Origin: Eopsaltria australis
Taxonomy: Eukaryota; Chordata; Aves; Passeriformes; Petroicidae
Assembly (NCBI GenBank): GCA_034509425.1
Contig: JAVTVJ010000653.1
Coordinates: 766,004-830,003, forward strand
Length of the DNA stretch: 64,000 nt
Reading direction: 5' to 3'
The position numbers were made by a program, and so were the translations under genes. Shown in pieces: positions 1-12,266 of this stretch. Each line of letters begins with the position of its first letter. The stretch's first letter is position 1. The notes beneath the pieces were generated by a model that searched no databases, had not been told where the DNA came from, and worked only from the letters and a program-made list of their open reading frames with translations.

Positions 1-70
1 CCGTTTAATTTTCATCTTCAATAATTGCGCGTGTGAGTGGATTTTAAAGGCAGGAGCAGCAAACACCATT

Positions 71-83
71 TGTGTGTGTGTGT
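71..83. repeat. (TG)n microsatellite, short
   Basis: Six to seven uninterrupted TG units. With the CA run about 100 bases downstream it forms an inverted pair that could fold, but both runs are short. Confidence 0.8.
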
Positions 84-180
84 AAGGCACGCTTTGGGGT
101 AACGCTGAGAAAGAGACACCACAGTGAGGGCTGGAAAAACGTGTCAATGTATATGCAGAGAATGGGCATCTTCCCACATG

Positions 181-201
181 CACGCACACACACACACACA
201 C
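181..201. repeat. (CA)n microsatellite
   Basis: About ten CA units with one early CG interruption. It is complementary to the TG run at 71-83. Confidence 0.85.
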
Positions 202-357
202 GTACCGGGGAGCCTCAGTCTCCAGCCACTGAAGCATTACAGCTGATGCATCAAATAATCCCAATATGAATCAAACCCAGTATAACTAAGCAAAATAGGA
301 GGGGGGATCGATGTACAGCATGACAATGAGAGCCGGGGAGCTCGCATTGGCACTTAC

Positions 358-900
358 CCGAGCAATAAGCTGTTTATTTTTTGGTCCCTCCACAAATGCA
401 GCTCCCTTTTCTCTTCAACAATCCATGCAAAATAATCTGCAGTCCCACCGATGGAGGAGTGGCCCCGTCCCTCCCCCTCCACCACCTTCCTAGACCTCCC
501 TGTTATTGGCTTCCTTCTCCCTTCTCTCCTGCTCTCCCTCGCTCGCTGGCGATGGTTACACCTCCCAGCCTTCCCCCAAGGTGTCAAGAGACTGCTGGGG
601 ATCCAGCAGGCAGGGTGGGAGGGACGGCGAGAGGGGGAGGAGGCAGGAGGCATGGTGAATGGGCCAGGGGAAGGATGGAATAGAGCTCCGGCTGGCGAAG
701 CCCCCGGCAGAGCCCCTGGCAGGAGCAGACCCGCCGCGGGCTGGGAGGCTCCGCTCGCAGCGCAGGAGCTGCCAGGGATGTCCCCGGAGCGCCGGGGATT
801 GTCCCCCACGGGCACCTGCAGAGCGCTGAGGGACTGCTCTGCTTCCTGCCAGCAAATCGTCACCCTGCGAACTGACACTGGCTTGAAGTTTTGGGTTGAA
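358..900 (-). other. Putative 5' (probably untranslated) exon of a leftward gene
   Basis: The minus strand shows a near-perfect splice donor, CTCGG|GTAAGTG, with the exon ending at 358. Upstream of it on the same strand is a stretch with first-exon character: a purine-rich GAGGGAGAGCAGGAG-type segment followed by a CpG-dense zone. The minus strand is open from about 878 to 354 (174 codons), but the translation has no recognisable domain and low-complexity composition, so I read it as untranslated leader. The transcription start is not visible; no TATA box is evident, which fits a CpG-island promoter near 850-960. Everything downstream of this exon would lie outside the left edge of the window. 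Alternative: a fortuitous donor in a GC-rich block. The gene is not identified. Confidence 0.42.
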
Positions 901-960
901 ATCCTGCCAAATGCTCTCGGTGTCTTTTAACAACCGATGCGCTTCCAAACGCAGACGTGC
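540..960. promoter_or_regulatory. CpG island, likely promoter
   Basis: CpG dinucleotides are frequent here (for example in GCTCGCTCGCTGGCG, CCGCCGCGGG, GGAGCGCCGGGG) and rare in the flanks. The island overlaps the left-facing donor at 358 and is followed at 1058 by a G-rich (minus strand) pentamer array. A minus-strand promoter is inferred. Confidence 0.5.
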
Positions 961-1057
961 AGCACTGGAAATGCCTCAAGGACCCACCCTGGTGCAGACC
1001 CCAGCACTGCAGGTTGGGTTGCTCCGTGCCTCTGGACACTCCCACCTGCTGCAGCTG

Positions 1058-1222
1058 CATCCCACCCCATCCCATCCCATCCCATCCCATCCCATCCCCA
1101 TCCCACCCCATCCCATCCCATCCCATCCCATCCCATCCCATCCCATCCCATCCCATCCCATCCCATCCCATCCCATCCCCATCCCCATCCCATCCCATCC
1201 CATCCCATCCCATCCCATCCCA
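1058..1222. repeat. (CCCAT)n pentanucleotide array with CCCCAT variants
   Basis: About 32 units over 165 bases, almost all CCCAT, with a few six-base CCCCAT units. The minus strand is GGGAT repeats, so runs of three or four G separated by two bases occur continuously, giving strong G-quadruplex potential. All frames on both strands are open through the array, which explains several 120-190-codon frames (Met-Gly-Trp-Asp-Gly or Ser-His-Pro-Ile-Pro repeats). I do not regard these as genes. The array ends about 100 bases from the CpG island. Confidence 0.97.
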
Positions 1223-1738
1223 GGCTCCAGCAGCAGTGCTGCCCATGTGTCTGCCAAGGTGGCTCCAGAGCCTCCCCCACCACGGTGGGCTGGCCCTGGT
1301 GCCTGCTCACCACCACTGACACATCTCCATCCTGACAGCTCTTGCATGCAAAGGCAATGGCTTTCTCTACAGGCTAACCCAGGAACCTGGCTCAGCAAGA
1401 GGGCTGGGGATGCAATGTGGGGTGGAGAGGCACAGGGAAATGAGGCTTTTCCTGCTTTAGGGCCCTTTTAGCAGACTAACACAGCAGTGCTTTAGGGCAA
1501 ACAGTGTCCCTTGGCCTCTTGGTGGCTGTGATGCAATGGGGGTTTCTGTGGGTGCACAGGTGAGGGGTGGTGGGTGCTCTCTGGAGCACAAGCCAGTGGT
1601 CCCTTAGCCTGGGCCAGCTGGGACCGTGGCCAGCTACAAGGATCCTTCACCCAGAGCTGGCACACCTCAGCACTGGAGTCACCCATGTCTTGGTGACACA
1701 CAGGACCCAGGATGCTGCTGCTCAGGGATGTGGGGTCG
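1223..1738. other. Unique sequence, nothing recognised
   Basis: Moderately GC-rich sequence without repeat signature, convincing exon or RNA gene. Confidence 0.5.
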
Positions 1739-1847
1739 CAGAATCACAGAAGGGTTGGAAGATACCTGAAAGACCACCTTGTTCCAAGCCAGGCCATGGG
1801 AAGGGACACCTTCCACTAGACCAGGTTGCTCCAAGCCCCACCGAACC
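1739..1847 (-). mobile_element. CR1 LINE fragment, 3' end
   Basis: Reading the plus strand gives the reverse complement of a CR1 3' end: GAATCACAGAAGGGTTGGAA, then the CATGGG..GGGACACCTTCCACTAGACC block. It is severely 5' truncated, as most avian CR1 copies are, and shows a few substitutions. Confidence 0.9.
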
Positions 1848-4778
1848 TTTGAGTGAGGAATTCCTGATTCCATGGAGAAAACCTCTCCCTAGAGCTCTAT
1901 CTCTTGGAAAACTTATTCCAGGGGACCCTCACTGCTGAACGAGCAGACAAACCCCCGACATCACAATTAAAAAGTACCATTACAATGTACAGCCACACAT
2001 CCCAACACTGGAGCACAGCCAGCAGGTGAAATAATGTCCTGGAGCAGCTCAGCAGAACACGGCTGGAGCTCCTTCCAGCAGGGATACCCCCAGCACAGCA
2101 CACGGGGTTGTTTGCCAGGGATAGTGTTGGTAATGAACCATGTAATGAGCCACCCTGCAGCTACTCTCAGGACTTTTCCAACAAATGCAAGTGTGAATGA
2201 AGGTTGCTGTGCTGGGGAGACACAAAAATGGATCTTGTGGCCACAGTCAAGAAGCTGGGCAAATCCAGGTGTGGGGTTTTGACCTCCCACAGGGTCCCTT
2301 CATCCAAGAGATTTGCCTTACACCATCATGAAAGTCTGTCCTGCTGCTCTCTCTGATTTGTAATCAAACAATTATCAGGTTAGGGTGCTTTAACAAAAAA
2401 AAAATTAAAATACAAAAGCACAATCAATATTTATCAGTCTGTTGTGCTGTTCAGGTCTGAAAGCAAGGAACAAAATCCAATTTCTGAGCAGCCAGTCCTA
2501 GGAAATGACATTTCACAACATGAGAAAACGAGGTTCTAGTTTCTAAGAATATATCCACTAGTGGGTTCCAAATAACTGGGTTATCAATCATTCTGCTCCT
2601 GGGAATGAGCAGCTGGATTGAGGGAGAAACCTCCTCTCCTCCCTTTGGCAGGGTAGTGAGCGTGTCCCTGTCAGTGATTGGGCATTCCTAACAGCAGCAG
2701 GGTACTGGGATTTCTCCTGGTACATCTCTGTCAGATGACTCGAATATGTCATAATATTTTCTTCCAATTAAGAAAACTCCCAAACTGCAGCGATCCTGTG
2801 TGTGCTGCTGAACTGTCTGGATGTGCAGATGCTGTTTGGCACCTGTGACACGAGTTCTCTGAGGAAGAGGGGACATCCTAAGGCAAGGACAGCTCCCCTC
2901 CACACCAGCATCAGGGGAGCCCCCAGAGAAGTCAAAGCACCTCCCTGGGAGGCTGCCAGGAAGCAGGGAACTGCAGGCCCCACAAAGAAACACTGCAAAC
3001 CATGCAACACCTGCACCATACAGACCATGGGAATGCTCCAGCTAGGCTGAGGGCAGAGGGGGACACCTGGAAAAAAGAAAGGAGCGTGTTCATGTTGCCC
3101 CATGGGATCCACCAAACCCGAGCTCCAGGGCTGCTCCAAGGCTGGCAGCTCCACAGACTCTGCCCCCCCTTTGTTCTGAGTGGAGAAGACAGGACCCTGC
3201 AGCCCCACAGGATTTATTGACTTCCCCTCAACATTTTAGAAGTGCCTTAACTGCAGCTTAATGCCTTTTCTTGAAGTGCTGAATCCTTGTTACAGTTTTC
3301 CAGCCATGCCCTGCTCTTGATGCTCAGTGTGGCACACAAGCACACTCCTGGGTGCTGCTCAGCCTCCTCAATTTTTATCACAAAATCATTGCTAGTATTC
3401 TGTTGCACCCAGGAACGAGCATGCTTCCATGTCCTCACACAGCTGTTTTTCTCAGGAAATCCCTTGGATTTCCCCAGCTGGGATTCACTAACTTTCAGTA
3501 CAAACCACTTTGATGGAGGTCATAATTAGGAGAACTCTGTATGAGGACCTTGCTGCATGCAGGTGGTGTGGACAGGGCGATGTGGAGGGGTGTAACAGCC
3601 CCTCTGAAGAATAAGGGCCAGTCCTTGAGAGCCTTTGTCTGCATTTCTCTTGACACTTAAGATCAGCTCTTTGTCCTGGGTGATGTCTGTCCTTGGAGGT
3701 AAGATGTGGTCAGAAAGTCCCCACGCAGAATTTCTGCATCCAAGTGGGCTGTGACAGGGAGAGGCAGAAGGCAGAGAGCTACACCAGACACCTCACCTGA
3801 GACAAACTGTCCAACAGCAAATTAACTCACAGGTGAAACAACCTCAACCCCAGGACCTGCATCTAAACACCGTGTCTGGGGTCACCCTGAAACCATTGGC
3901 TCTTCCTAGACAAAAAAATCTCAACTACTTCAAGAATGTTCCCCTAGGAGTTTTTCTCTTGGCCCAGGCTGTGACCAGTTTCCCTGTAACCTCCTCCTGG
4001 ATATACCTTCAAGTGAAACTTGCTCAGGGTTCCACAGGGATCTGGTTTCCTACACCACACTTCATTCTCTGAGCTCCTCAATAACTTTCTGGCTGCTGGA
4101 CCGGGACTCAGAGTTGAGTACCAGCCTGGCCAGTGCCCAGCACAGCCACCAGAGCCCTCTGCAAGCCCCAAGAGGACACTCTACACTAATCTCCTGTGCA
4201 GGGATTAGTTACCTCTCACTCATGCAAAAGAAATCTCTGTGTGCCATGGAGGTTTTTGATTCCCTGCCCAGTGCAGGCGCTTCTGCCTGGGAAAACCCAG
4301 CCTGGAATATGGGAGTCATCATTCCTGGCATTTCAGGTTCTGGCAGAAGGTAAGATTGATGCTGCTGGATGAGCACTCTGCTCACTCTCCATCTTCCTTC
4401 ATGGCAACTTTCAAATGAGTCACTGTCCTCCAGAACACCATCGTTCCTCCACCCACGGGGGTTTCTGAGTGTATGAATTTGCACTTGTCTTCCTGAGAGC
4501 CCATTGCTGACACAAAATCAGCTCCCCAAGCAGATCTGGCCACTCACAGCATCTGACTTGTCCTAATTTCAGTAACTCTTAGTGTATGAAAACTGTGTCC
4601 TCAGCAACTGCTGTTAGTGAGCAGGTTCTTGGGGGTCCCACAGGGAGTCTGCAGTTCTTCTGCCTACAAGGGGTCTGCAGCACCTCTTCCATCTTTCATT
4701 ATACCCAGTGCTAGGAGTCCCCCTCTGCCATCCATCATCTCACCTAAACAAATGTCATCCTGTTTTGTTAGACTAATT
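1848..4778. other. Unique, mostly non-coding sequence
   Basis: No repeat family or domain is visible. There is an A-run near 2394-2412. A splice-like site, TCTCAG|GTGAGG, faces left with its exon end near 3791, but nothing supports an exon around it. An acceptor-donor pair near 4338-4350 would enclose only about 13 bases and is not called. Confidence 0.45.
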
Positions 4779-4962
4779 TCATAGAATCATAGAATAGCCT
4801 GGGTTGGAAAGGACCTTAAAGCCCATCCAGTTCCACACCCTGCCATGAGCAGGGACACCTTCCACTGTCCCAGGTTGCTCCAAGTGTCCAACCTGGCCTC
4901 GGACACTTCCAGGGATGGGGCAGCCACAGCTTCTCTGGGCACCCCCTTCCCCAACACCCAGG
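4779..4962 (-). mobile_element. CR1 LINE fragment, 3' end with terminal repeat
   Basis: It begins with two ATAGAATC units (the reverse of the CR1 3' terminal 8-mers), followed by GGGTTGGAAAGGACCTTAAA, the CCACTGTCCCAGGTTGCTCC block and the GGATGGGGCAGCCACAGCTT block. 5' truncated. Confidence 0.95.
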
Positions 4963-6039
4963 TACTGACATACATGAAATACCAACACCCTAACAGGACC
5001 TCTCCAATGCCTTATGAAAACATCCAGTGTAGTTTTTCCTGTCCTAGACAGTACAAACATTTCAGTTTTCCAGTTGCCATTTAATGTGCTGCCTGGTTAC
5101 TGCTGGGGTAAGCATCTTTCCATTCCTGATATGGACTCATCTTTGACTGGACACTTGTGTTTTTTGCAGTATCAGAGCAGAGTCTTTACCAGCTTCATCT
5201 AAAACCAACATGCAGCATTTCTTTTCTTCCTGACATACATGCATATAAGCACACACACACTCCCTAACTGTCCTTAATGCCACCAAATATAATTTTCATT
5301 GACTGCTCTTCAAGATTAGCCTTCCAGGTCTCTGCATTATGTAACAGTTAATTCATTGCTTTTGTTACCAAATCCCTTCTTTTCCTGTTTGGGTTTTTAT
5401 TACTGTTATTATTTCTGATTTTCTCTTCCTTAACAATGATAGATTCTTAGCTAAGAATATCTCCAATGACTGCAGAACTGTCTGCATGCTGTGGAGGAGA
5501 CAGCATCTATCAAAGTTTTCTTAAGCAACCCTCATTTAGAACACACATTTTTTTCTCAGTTTTTCCTCCAATCGTTTCTTGTTTGTAATTGTTCCCAACT
5601 TAGGAAAATTGACCACTTTCAAGTGCCTTGCATACATATTATCAATTTAGGATCACATTCTGCTCTGAACAAATGCAATTAGGGCATTTAAGTGACCATT
5701 AATTCTGAGTTCAGTAATCAATTCACCTTTATCTGTCACACCGAGGGCTGATCCAGAATCACACCAAATTCACTGCAATACATTCGGTAACAGAAAATTA
5801 TCATCTGTCATTTTTAGAAACTGTGGGGCTGCGCATTGGCAGCAGCACGAGTCCTTCAGCATCTCTCCCCGAGGCTGAAAAGCTGTTCTGGGAACATGGA
5901 TTTTCTTTCACTTTGTTATGAAGCTGTTTAGGGGAGCTATTTGTCCATCCCCCTGCTTCGATCGGGCAGTCTGCAGGGATCCATCTGCGCCGGGGCTGAT
6001 CTGCTCCAACCTGAGGGGAAGAGCAGCCCTTGGTGGAAT
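4963..6039. other. AT-rich unique sequence
   Basis: AT-rich compared with its neighbours, with homeobox-like cores near 5650-5740 (GCAATTAGG, CATTAATTC, AATCAATTC). A perfect 16-base palindrome lies at 5443-5458. No exon or repeat is recognised. A distal regulatory element is possible. Confidence 0.35.
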
Positions 6040-6290
6040 ACTGGGACATGTTCTGCCTCCAGCTCCAAGGTCCCGGCACAGGAAGGACGTGGAGCTGTTG
6101 GAGTAAGTCCAGAGGAGGCACCAAGATAATCAGAGGGATGGAGCAGCTCTGCTATGGAGAAAGGCTGAGAGAGTCGGTTTGTTCAGCCTGGAGATGAGAA
6201 GGTTTTGGGATGATCCAATTGTGGCCTTCCCGCCCCTGAAGCATCTCCAAGAGAGCTGGAGAGGGTCTTTGGAAGGTGTGAGGACTGATT
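6040..6290 (+). mobile_element. CR1 LINE fragment, internal 3' region, sense
   Basis: It matches the CR1 block that reads AGGAAGGACGTGGAGCTGTT, then GTCCAGAGGAGG, the CTATGGAGAAAGGCTGAGAG block and TTCAGCCTGGAGA. It stops before the usual 3' end, so it is truncated on both sides. Confidence 0.9.
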
Positions 6291-6700
6291 TTGCTGGCTG
6301 TGAGCAGGCTCTGGAGCACTGATGGGAGGGGGCAGAGAGCAGAGGAAGGAGAATTTGCTGTTCCCTGAGACAATCCAAGACACAGAAAGTGAGAACGCTT
6401 CAGCTGTGGGAAGAGAGGCCGTGGATCCTCCAGGCCAAGGACTGCTCAGCCTGCACGTTGGGTACAGTGACCAAGGGCAGCAGAACACTCAGGCCAGGGG
6501 CAACCCCACTGCCCAGTGCTGTGAGCACAGACTCTGACTGAGCTGTTGGCCCATCCACCCTCACCTTTAAGGCTCATTGTCAGTCTCAGTCCAACCTAGA
6601 GGCCACGGCCAAGCCCTCTGGCTCTGATTTTTAGGATAAGGGAAGGGGGATTAAAAACAATTTTTGAAGTTATAAACCCGATTTCGATTCTATTTGTAGG

Positions 6701-6832
6701 AACACAGGATGGTTTGGGTTGGAAGGAATCTTAAAGCTTTTCTTGTTCCACCCCCTGTCAAGAGCAGGAACACCTTTCACTAGAGCAGACCCTGTCCAAC
6801 CTGGCCTTGGACACTTCCAGGGATGGGGTGTC
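6701..6832 (-). mobile_element. CR1 LINE fragment, 3' end
   Basis: The reverse-oriented signature GATGGTTTGGGTTGGAAGGA is followed by the CACCTTTCACTAGAGCAGAC and GGACACTTCCAGGGATGGGG blocks. It is diverged, with a short internal deletion. Confidence 0.92.
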
Positions 6833-9800
6833 AATCCCTTGTCTATTGCTTATAAAATTAAAAAAAAAAAATTGCTGATAAACAGATATTTTCAGATGAT
6901 GGAAAAGGGAATTCAAATGATCTGATGCTTCATTTAAGCTCAGCAGTCAGGTCCTGGCTGGGAGAAATGGGGGACAGAAGCACAGGGGCCCTGGGACTCC
7001 CACACCTGGGCTGCAGGGGGACAATCAGCAATGATGGGATTTTACACGAGCAGGAGCCCAGCTCTGAGTGTTCCTGGGTTGCCAGAATGGGTTCAATAAG
7101 AGGGACATTTTGGGATGCTGATGGAGAGATGACACAGATGCCAATGAGTTCCCATTAGCTCTGTGTGCCCTCAGGACTATTGCAGCACTCAGTCCTGTGG
7201 AAATGACCACTGGAACTGGGACAGGAGCACCAAGGGCCTGTGACAGGCACCCAACAGCACTAATGGCACTGGAAGGGGCAAAGAGCAAATTATTCAGTGA
7301 CTGGGCTGAGAGAACAAACCCAAACTATTTCTGATAAAGCAATTCGTTATAGGCCAGTGTTTCACCTCTTCTGAGCTGGGGGTCAGGAGGAGATAGTGAT
7401 CTTCTGTAAGCAGGGAGATGAAAAGCAGTTTGACAATTTAGGAAAAAATCAATTTCAGCAAACTATCACAAGACCATTCCCAATGAAGAACTACAATTGC
7501 AACTTTTATGGCATGATTTTTTTACCCTGCATGGAACTCCAGCAGGAACCTGTGAACTTGTTGAGCCAACAAAATATGTTTCATTTGCACAAAGACACTT
7601 CAAAATTTTTTTTCATTCATTTCACTTCCAGATATTTTTCCCCTGTTCTAACTGAGCTGAATTTCTGTGAGACATCAGAAAGGGAGAGTTTACTATATGG
7701 GGACTGGAAAGGGAGCTGAGATAGGTCTGGAAAGGCTGCTTGGGCACATCTGCTGGTGCCATCACTGATGGCACCGAGGGCACAGCCATAACCAAGCCTC
7801 CTTTCTCCATCCTTCCAGCCATTCATAGCTAATCTCACCAGGGCTCAAGTTTTTCCAGCCTCTGGATCACAGGATAGGTTCCCATGGAGCTGGAGCCCCT
7901 GGGGCTGCTCCTCAGCATGGCACGTGTCTGCAGCACAGAGGATGGAACCATGTTTCCAGCGGCAGGGTTTATCCCTCCTCAGCCCAGGAGGGACCGAGAT
8001 GCAGTTAAGTAGTTCCCCACCCTGCACTAGTTTTTTGGCTCAATTTCCATTTCCTAAACCACTGCTGACGTCTGTCTAAATAATCATTATCTCCACAACC
8101 ACGCTGAGTTTTAGCTTTGCTGAGCATCTCACAGCAGATTTGGAGCTTTGGAAAGGATGCTGAGCTTAAGAAGCTGCTGCTCTGGGTGTCTGTCCCATCC
8201 CACCGTCTGTTTTCCCCACTGCACACACAAACACAAACCCTGCGTGCATGTGTGCTCTCTTTCATGTGAGCTGCCTAAGTGAATACTTGCTGTCAGATCT
8301 TCCAAGCCACAGCACATTTTTAATCAGTCAGATAATTCAATCATTCATTTCAGACCTGCTCTGCACAGCTGTCATTTGCAAGCATCAAAGCTTCCCTGTC
8401 AAAAAAACCACACGGGCTGGGGGCTCATTCAGGCATCGCTGTTTCAAAGTGCTGAGGGGGGTGCAAAGGAAAAGAACCAACAGGATGGATTAAATGAACT
8501 TATTAGAAACACTTCTGAAGCTGCCACCCAACCGTCCTCAGCAGACAACAATGGCATGGCACAAGGGCAGCTCAGGCATCTGCAGGATTTGTAAGGTATT
8601 TGCAAATCTCGCTCTCAAACTGCAGAGTGGGGAGAATGGAGGCGGGGGGTGTCACATGAAGCTTCCTGCCTGAGATGCTCAAAGCCACTGAATGGGATTT
8701 GGATGTCTGGTTCTCATTAAAATTAATGGAAATTGGGTGCCCAGACCTACAGGCAGCTTTCAAAAGCTGCGTCCCCATTTATAATTAATGTTCCCAACAG
8801 AGTGACTAAATATTTATACAATAGTTCACATTATATGCAAAGTGGGAAAGGTGCCTATTGGAAGATCAGGGACCCAGAGAAGGAGAATCTGATGGGGTGT
8901 CAGACTTAATCCGTGTTGTCTCCTGTTTAAAGCTCTTCTACTTGCAAATCTCCAGCAGTTCCCACTGGATGAGCACCTGGGTGGTAGCTCAGCAACGATG
9001 ATGTTCTCAGGGTACAATGCAGCAAATTAAAATGGCAGATTAACAGCTTTCCTGGGTTCTTTTCCTCTCCCTCCCCACCGCTTTGACTTCCTTCATCAAC
9101 TCACTTCATCTCTGCAAATCCCAATTTCCAGCATGGAAACTGCTCAGTGTTGCTGTAAGAGTGCAGTGGAGCTCAAGCCACGAGCACTCCCCTGGTCAGA
9201 GGTGCTGTAGGTGAGAGATGCCAAGGAAAAGACTGACAGTGCTCTGCCTGCAGGCATTATCAGAGCCATGGCTGGATCTGCAGCACTGCATTTGCACTGT
9301 AGGGATGGAGTAATTCAGGGTACAAAGCTGGGGACTGGACCCTGAGGGTGTTTGGGGGATCTGTGATCTGGGGTAAAAGCTTGGCACTCCTGCAGGAGAA
9401 GTTCAAAGGAAACAAGTCCTGTCCTGGTTTGTCTGTCTCTGGGGGAATCCTTCTTCAGCTGGACCATCTCTAAACCCTGCCCCAGCTGATCCACTGAGAG
9501 GGTGTCCATGGAAGCTTGGTGTGCCCACTGGGAAGAGATCCTGGGCTTGGTTCAAGACAAACACTTAGGGTGGGCTTGATGATCACAGTGTTTTACAGTG
9601 TCTTCATCAAGGAGATTCAACTCCTCCAACCTTTGAAAATCTGCCTTTTAACTTTATTCTCCTTTGTTGCACCTAAAGCCACCAGATGGAGAAGCTCTGC
9701 TGACTCAGGGAATGTGGAGACAGCTCCAGTCTCCTCCCCTGTTTGGCATCTTCGGGTTTGTCAAGCCCTGACAAACGCACTGAGAGCTCACATCTGTAGG

Positions 9801-10127
9801 TCCCCAACTTCCAGGGGGAGAGTTGTAGCTCCAGCTTAATGGAATGGACACAAAGCTCAGCCAAAGGACAAGTCATGCGCTCTGTGTCTGTGGACAAACA
9901 GCCTCTGTTACAAAGGGTTTGCTCCCACCCTTCAGCTTCTGGTCAGCTGGCTCTCCTCTGCTACACCAGAAATCATTACTAGCTCATGTTGCCTTTCCTC
10001 GTGACCTTGAGTGCCCTACAGAGATCTTCTGGTTCTCCAGACCCTCCTGACCGTATTTCACTGCACAACATGGGCTGTGTTTGGTGTCAAGGCTGCCTTA
10101 GCACAGCTACATGGAGCTGTGTCATGG
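6833..10127. other. Unique sequence, no gene recognised
   Basis: Only short unrelated open frames. An AT-rich block at about 8690-8840 (listed separately) stands out. A left-facing donor-like AA|GTGAGT lies near 9106 without exon support. Confidence 0.45.
8690..8840. promoter_or_regulatory. AT-rich block with homeobox-like cores and a palindrome (enhancer candidate)
   Basis: It has several TAAT/ATTA cores (ATTAAAATTAAT, TATAATTAATG), a POU-like TATGCAAAG, and an 18-base hairpin at 8753-8770 (GCAGCTTT / AAAGCTGC). No coding or repeat explanation was found. Regulatory function is inference. Confidence 0.22.
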
Positions 10128-10490
10128 GACCATAGAATGGGCTGAGTTGGGAGGGACCCACAAGGGTCATCCAGTCCAACTCCTGTCCCTGTGACACCCC
10201 AACAATCCCACCCTGTGCTTGAGAGCATCATCCAAACCTCTGGCAGCCTTAGGGCCATGACCATTCCCTGGGGAGCCTGTCCAGTGCCCACCAACATCTG
10301 GGGGAAGAAACTTTTCCTGATAACCAACTGGACCCTCCCAACACAGCTCCAGCCATTCCCTGTCACTGTCATTGGTGCTGCCCCTCTGCTTCCCCTCATG
10401 AGGGAACTGCAGACTGCCCTGAGGTGTCCCCTCAGCCTCCTCTGCTCCAGGCTGAAGAAGCCAAGTGCCCTCAGCCGTCACCCAAGACAT
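10128..10490 (-). mobile_element. CR1 LINE fragment, 3' end, second CR1 subfamily
   Basis: The reverse of a CR1 3' end with the other typical wording: GAGTTGGGAGGGACCCACAA, GTCCAACTCCTGTCC, TGAGAGCATCATCCAAACC, the TGGGGAGCCTGTCCAGTGCC block and a final CTCCAGGCTGAAGAAGCC. At about 360 bases it is one of the longest CR1 copies here. It is the same type as the copy at 45850-46300. Confidence 0.95.
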
Positions 10491-11338
10491 GGAACTGAAC
10501 AAGAGCTGCAGCCACATCCCCTGAACCTCACAGTCCCTCAGGCAGGGCAAAGGGGAGAGAAGGCACCGTTCCTCTCTAACACCATGGCCAGTCTGCCTGG
10601 CATGGACATTCACTGTTCCATGGGTTTGTTCCCAATTAAAACAGCCAGCTTTGCAAGACAAAAATAAATGCAAACTCAAGGCTCAGAGCTGTTGTCCCCA
10701 GATAAGATGCCAGAAGAGCATCAAGGACACTTAAAGAACAAAACAGCTTAATTTTCCCTGTGAATACCTGTCTGCTTATTTTTTAATTAAACAACAGCTG
10801 GGTGTAGACTTGTGAGACAGCAGAGGGATCCCAAGACAGAGGAGATTAGGTGATCTACACATGTGAGGATGTAAACCCTTCCTGCCATGGACAGTGTGGC
10901 AGCTGAGCCTGGCAGAATCTGCTCCGTCACTGAACCCTTCATTGCAACAAGCTCCTGAAAAGGCCCCCTCAGTTTTTGAGCATTTAAGCCCAGAAACAAT
11001 TACATACTCTGAATCCCAGCCAACACCCCATCCTGTAAAAGAGACAGGGGTTGCAGGCAGGCATTTCAGGAACAGGTTGGAGAAGCCTCTGTTGGCAGTG
11101 ACCTACAAAAGAACTGGTCCCATCTTCAGACATGAGCATGGACTAGGCCACCTCTGGAAGCTCCTGCCAGCCCCCTGCAGATCTGTCACTTGTTGATAGA
11201 TGTGCAGGTAACAGTCTGAAGGTCTGTATTTTCTTATCACACAGACTCAGGAACAGATTTCCCCATCCAGAGATCCCCCAGGCCTCGGCACTGGAGGGAG
11301 GGCTGTGAACCCTGGCAGAATGTCTTGGCCTTGCTTCC
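10491..11338. other. Unique sequence, nothing recognised
   Basis: No convincing exon, RNA or repeat. A short AT-rich stretch (TTTTTTAATTAAAC) lies near 10780. Confidence 0.45.
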
Positions 11339-11727
11339 AGAAGGGTTTGGGTTGGAAGGGACCTTAAAGATCAGCCAGTCCAACCCCTGCCATGGGCAGG
11401 GACACCTTCCACTAGCCCAGGTTGCTCCAAGCCCCATCCAGCCTTGCCTGGAACACTTCCAGAGATGGGGCAGCCACAGCTTCTCTGAGCACCCTGTGCC
11501 AGGACCTCACCACCCTCACAGGGAAGAATTTCTCCCCAGTATCCCATCTAATGCTGATCTCTGGCAATGGGAAGCCATTCCCTGTGTCCTGTCCCTCCAT
11601 CCCTTGTCCAAAGTCCCTCTCCAGCTCTCCTGGAGCCCTTTTCCTCTCCATTTGAACACCCCCAGCTCTCCCAGCCTGGCTTTGGAGCAGAGGGGCTCCA
11701 GCCCTTGGAGCACCCATGCTGGGAACA
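11339..11727 (-). mobile_element. CR1 LINE fragment, 3' end
   Basis: It starts GGGTTTGGGTTGGAAGGGAC and runs through the CACCTTCCACTAGCCCAGGT, CAGCCACAGCTTCTCTGAGC and GGGAAGAATTTCTCCCCAGT blocks to a degraded CCAGCTCTCCCAGCCTGGC. The terminal 8-bp repeats are lost. A 221-codon minus-strand frame (11412-12077) runs through it and is an artefact of the element. Confidence 0.95.
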
Positions 11728-12266
11728 CAACTGTGCTCCCAGGGAGAGCTGTGCAGGCTGCTGCTGTCAAACTGCCCTAGATTGGAGCAAGTAAGCTCCT
11801 TTCTGAAGGAAGATAATTGCTCTATTTTAAAACTAAGTGGTTCAAGGAGAAAAACACAGGTAGGAGAGCCCCATGCTCTGAGCTCAGGGTGGGAAATAGG
11901 AGAAGAGATCAGCAGGGTAGAGCACCCCCACAGCTGCTCTGCTGCATGGTCAAAGTGATGGATGAAAAGCACCAGCCAGGCTGTCACTGTGTCCCCAGCC
12001 CAGCCAAACTGGTGCTGCTGGAGAGAGCAGAGACAAAGATGGGAGAAGTTGGTGCCCCTGCTTGGGGTACTGAGCAATGAGGCTGAATACCCCTAAAATC
12101 CAGAAGGGAGAAGTCCCAGGTGGAACAAAGACCCCTGACTCCTCTCACCTGTCCCTCCCCCACCTGCAAGTTCAGGTTTTGTGGCCATAAAGGAGGTTCC
12201 CAGAACACTCTGGCTCAGCCCTTTAGGCCAGGTCTGAGAACTGGTGCTGTGCAGCCTGGCCACACA
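11728..12266. other. Unique sequence, nothing recognised
   Basis: No repeat or exon signal that I can support. Confidence 0.45.

Noticed and set aside
860..1471. Six overlapping 120-190-codon frames on both strands
   Set aside because: They are produced by the stop-free (CCCAT)n array; the peptides are pure pentamer repeats flanked by unrelated sequence.
4338..4350. Acceptor and donor enclosing a 13-base micro-exon
   Set aside because: The pair is too short to be credible without transcript evidence.
11412..12077. 221-codon minus-strand frame
   Set aside because: Its end lies within the untranslated 3' part of a CR1 copy and the remainder has no domain.
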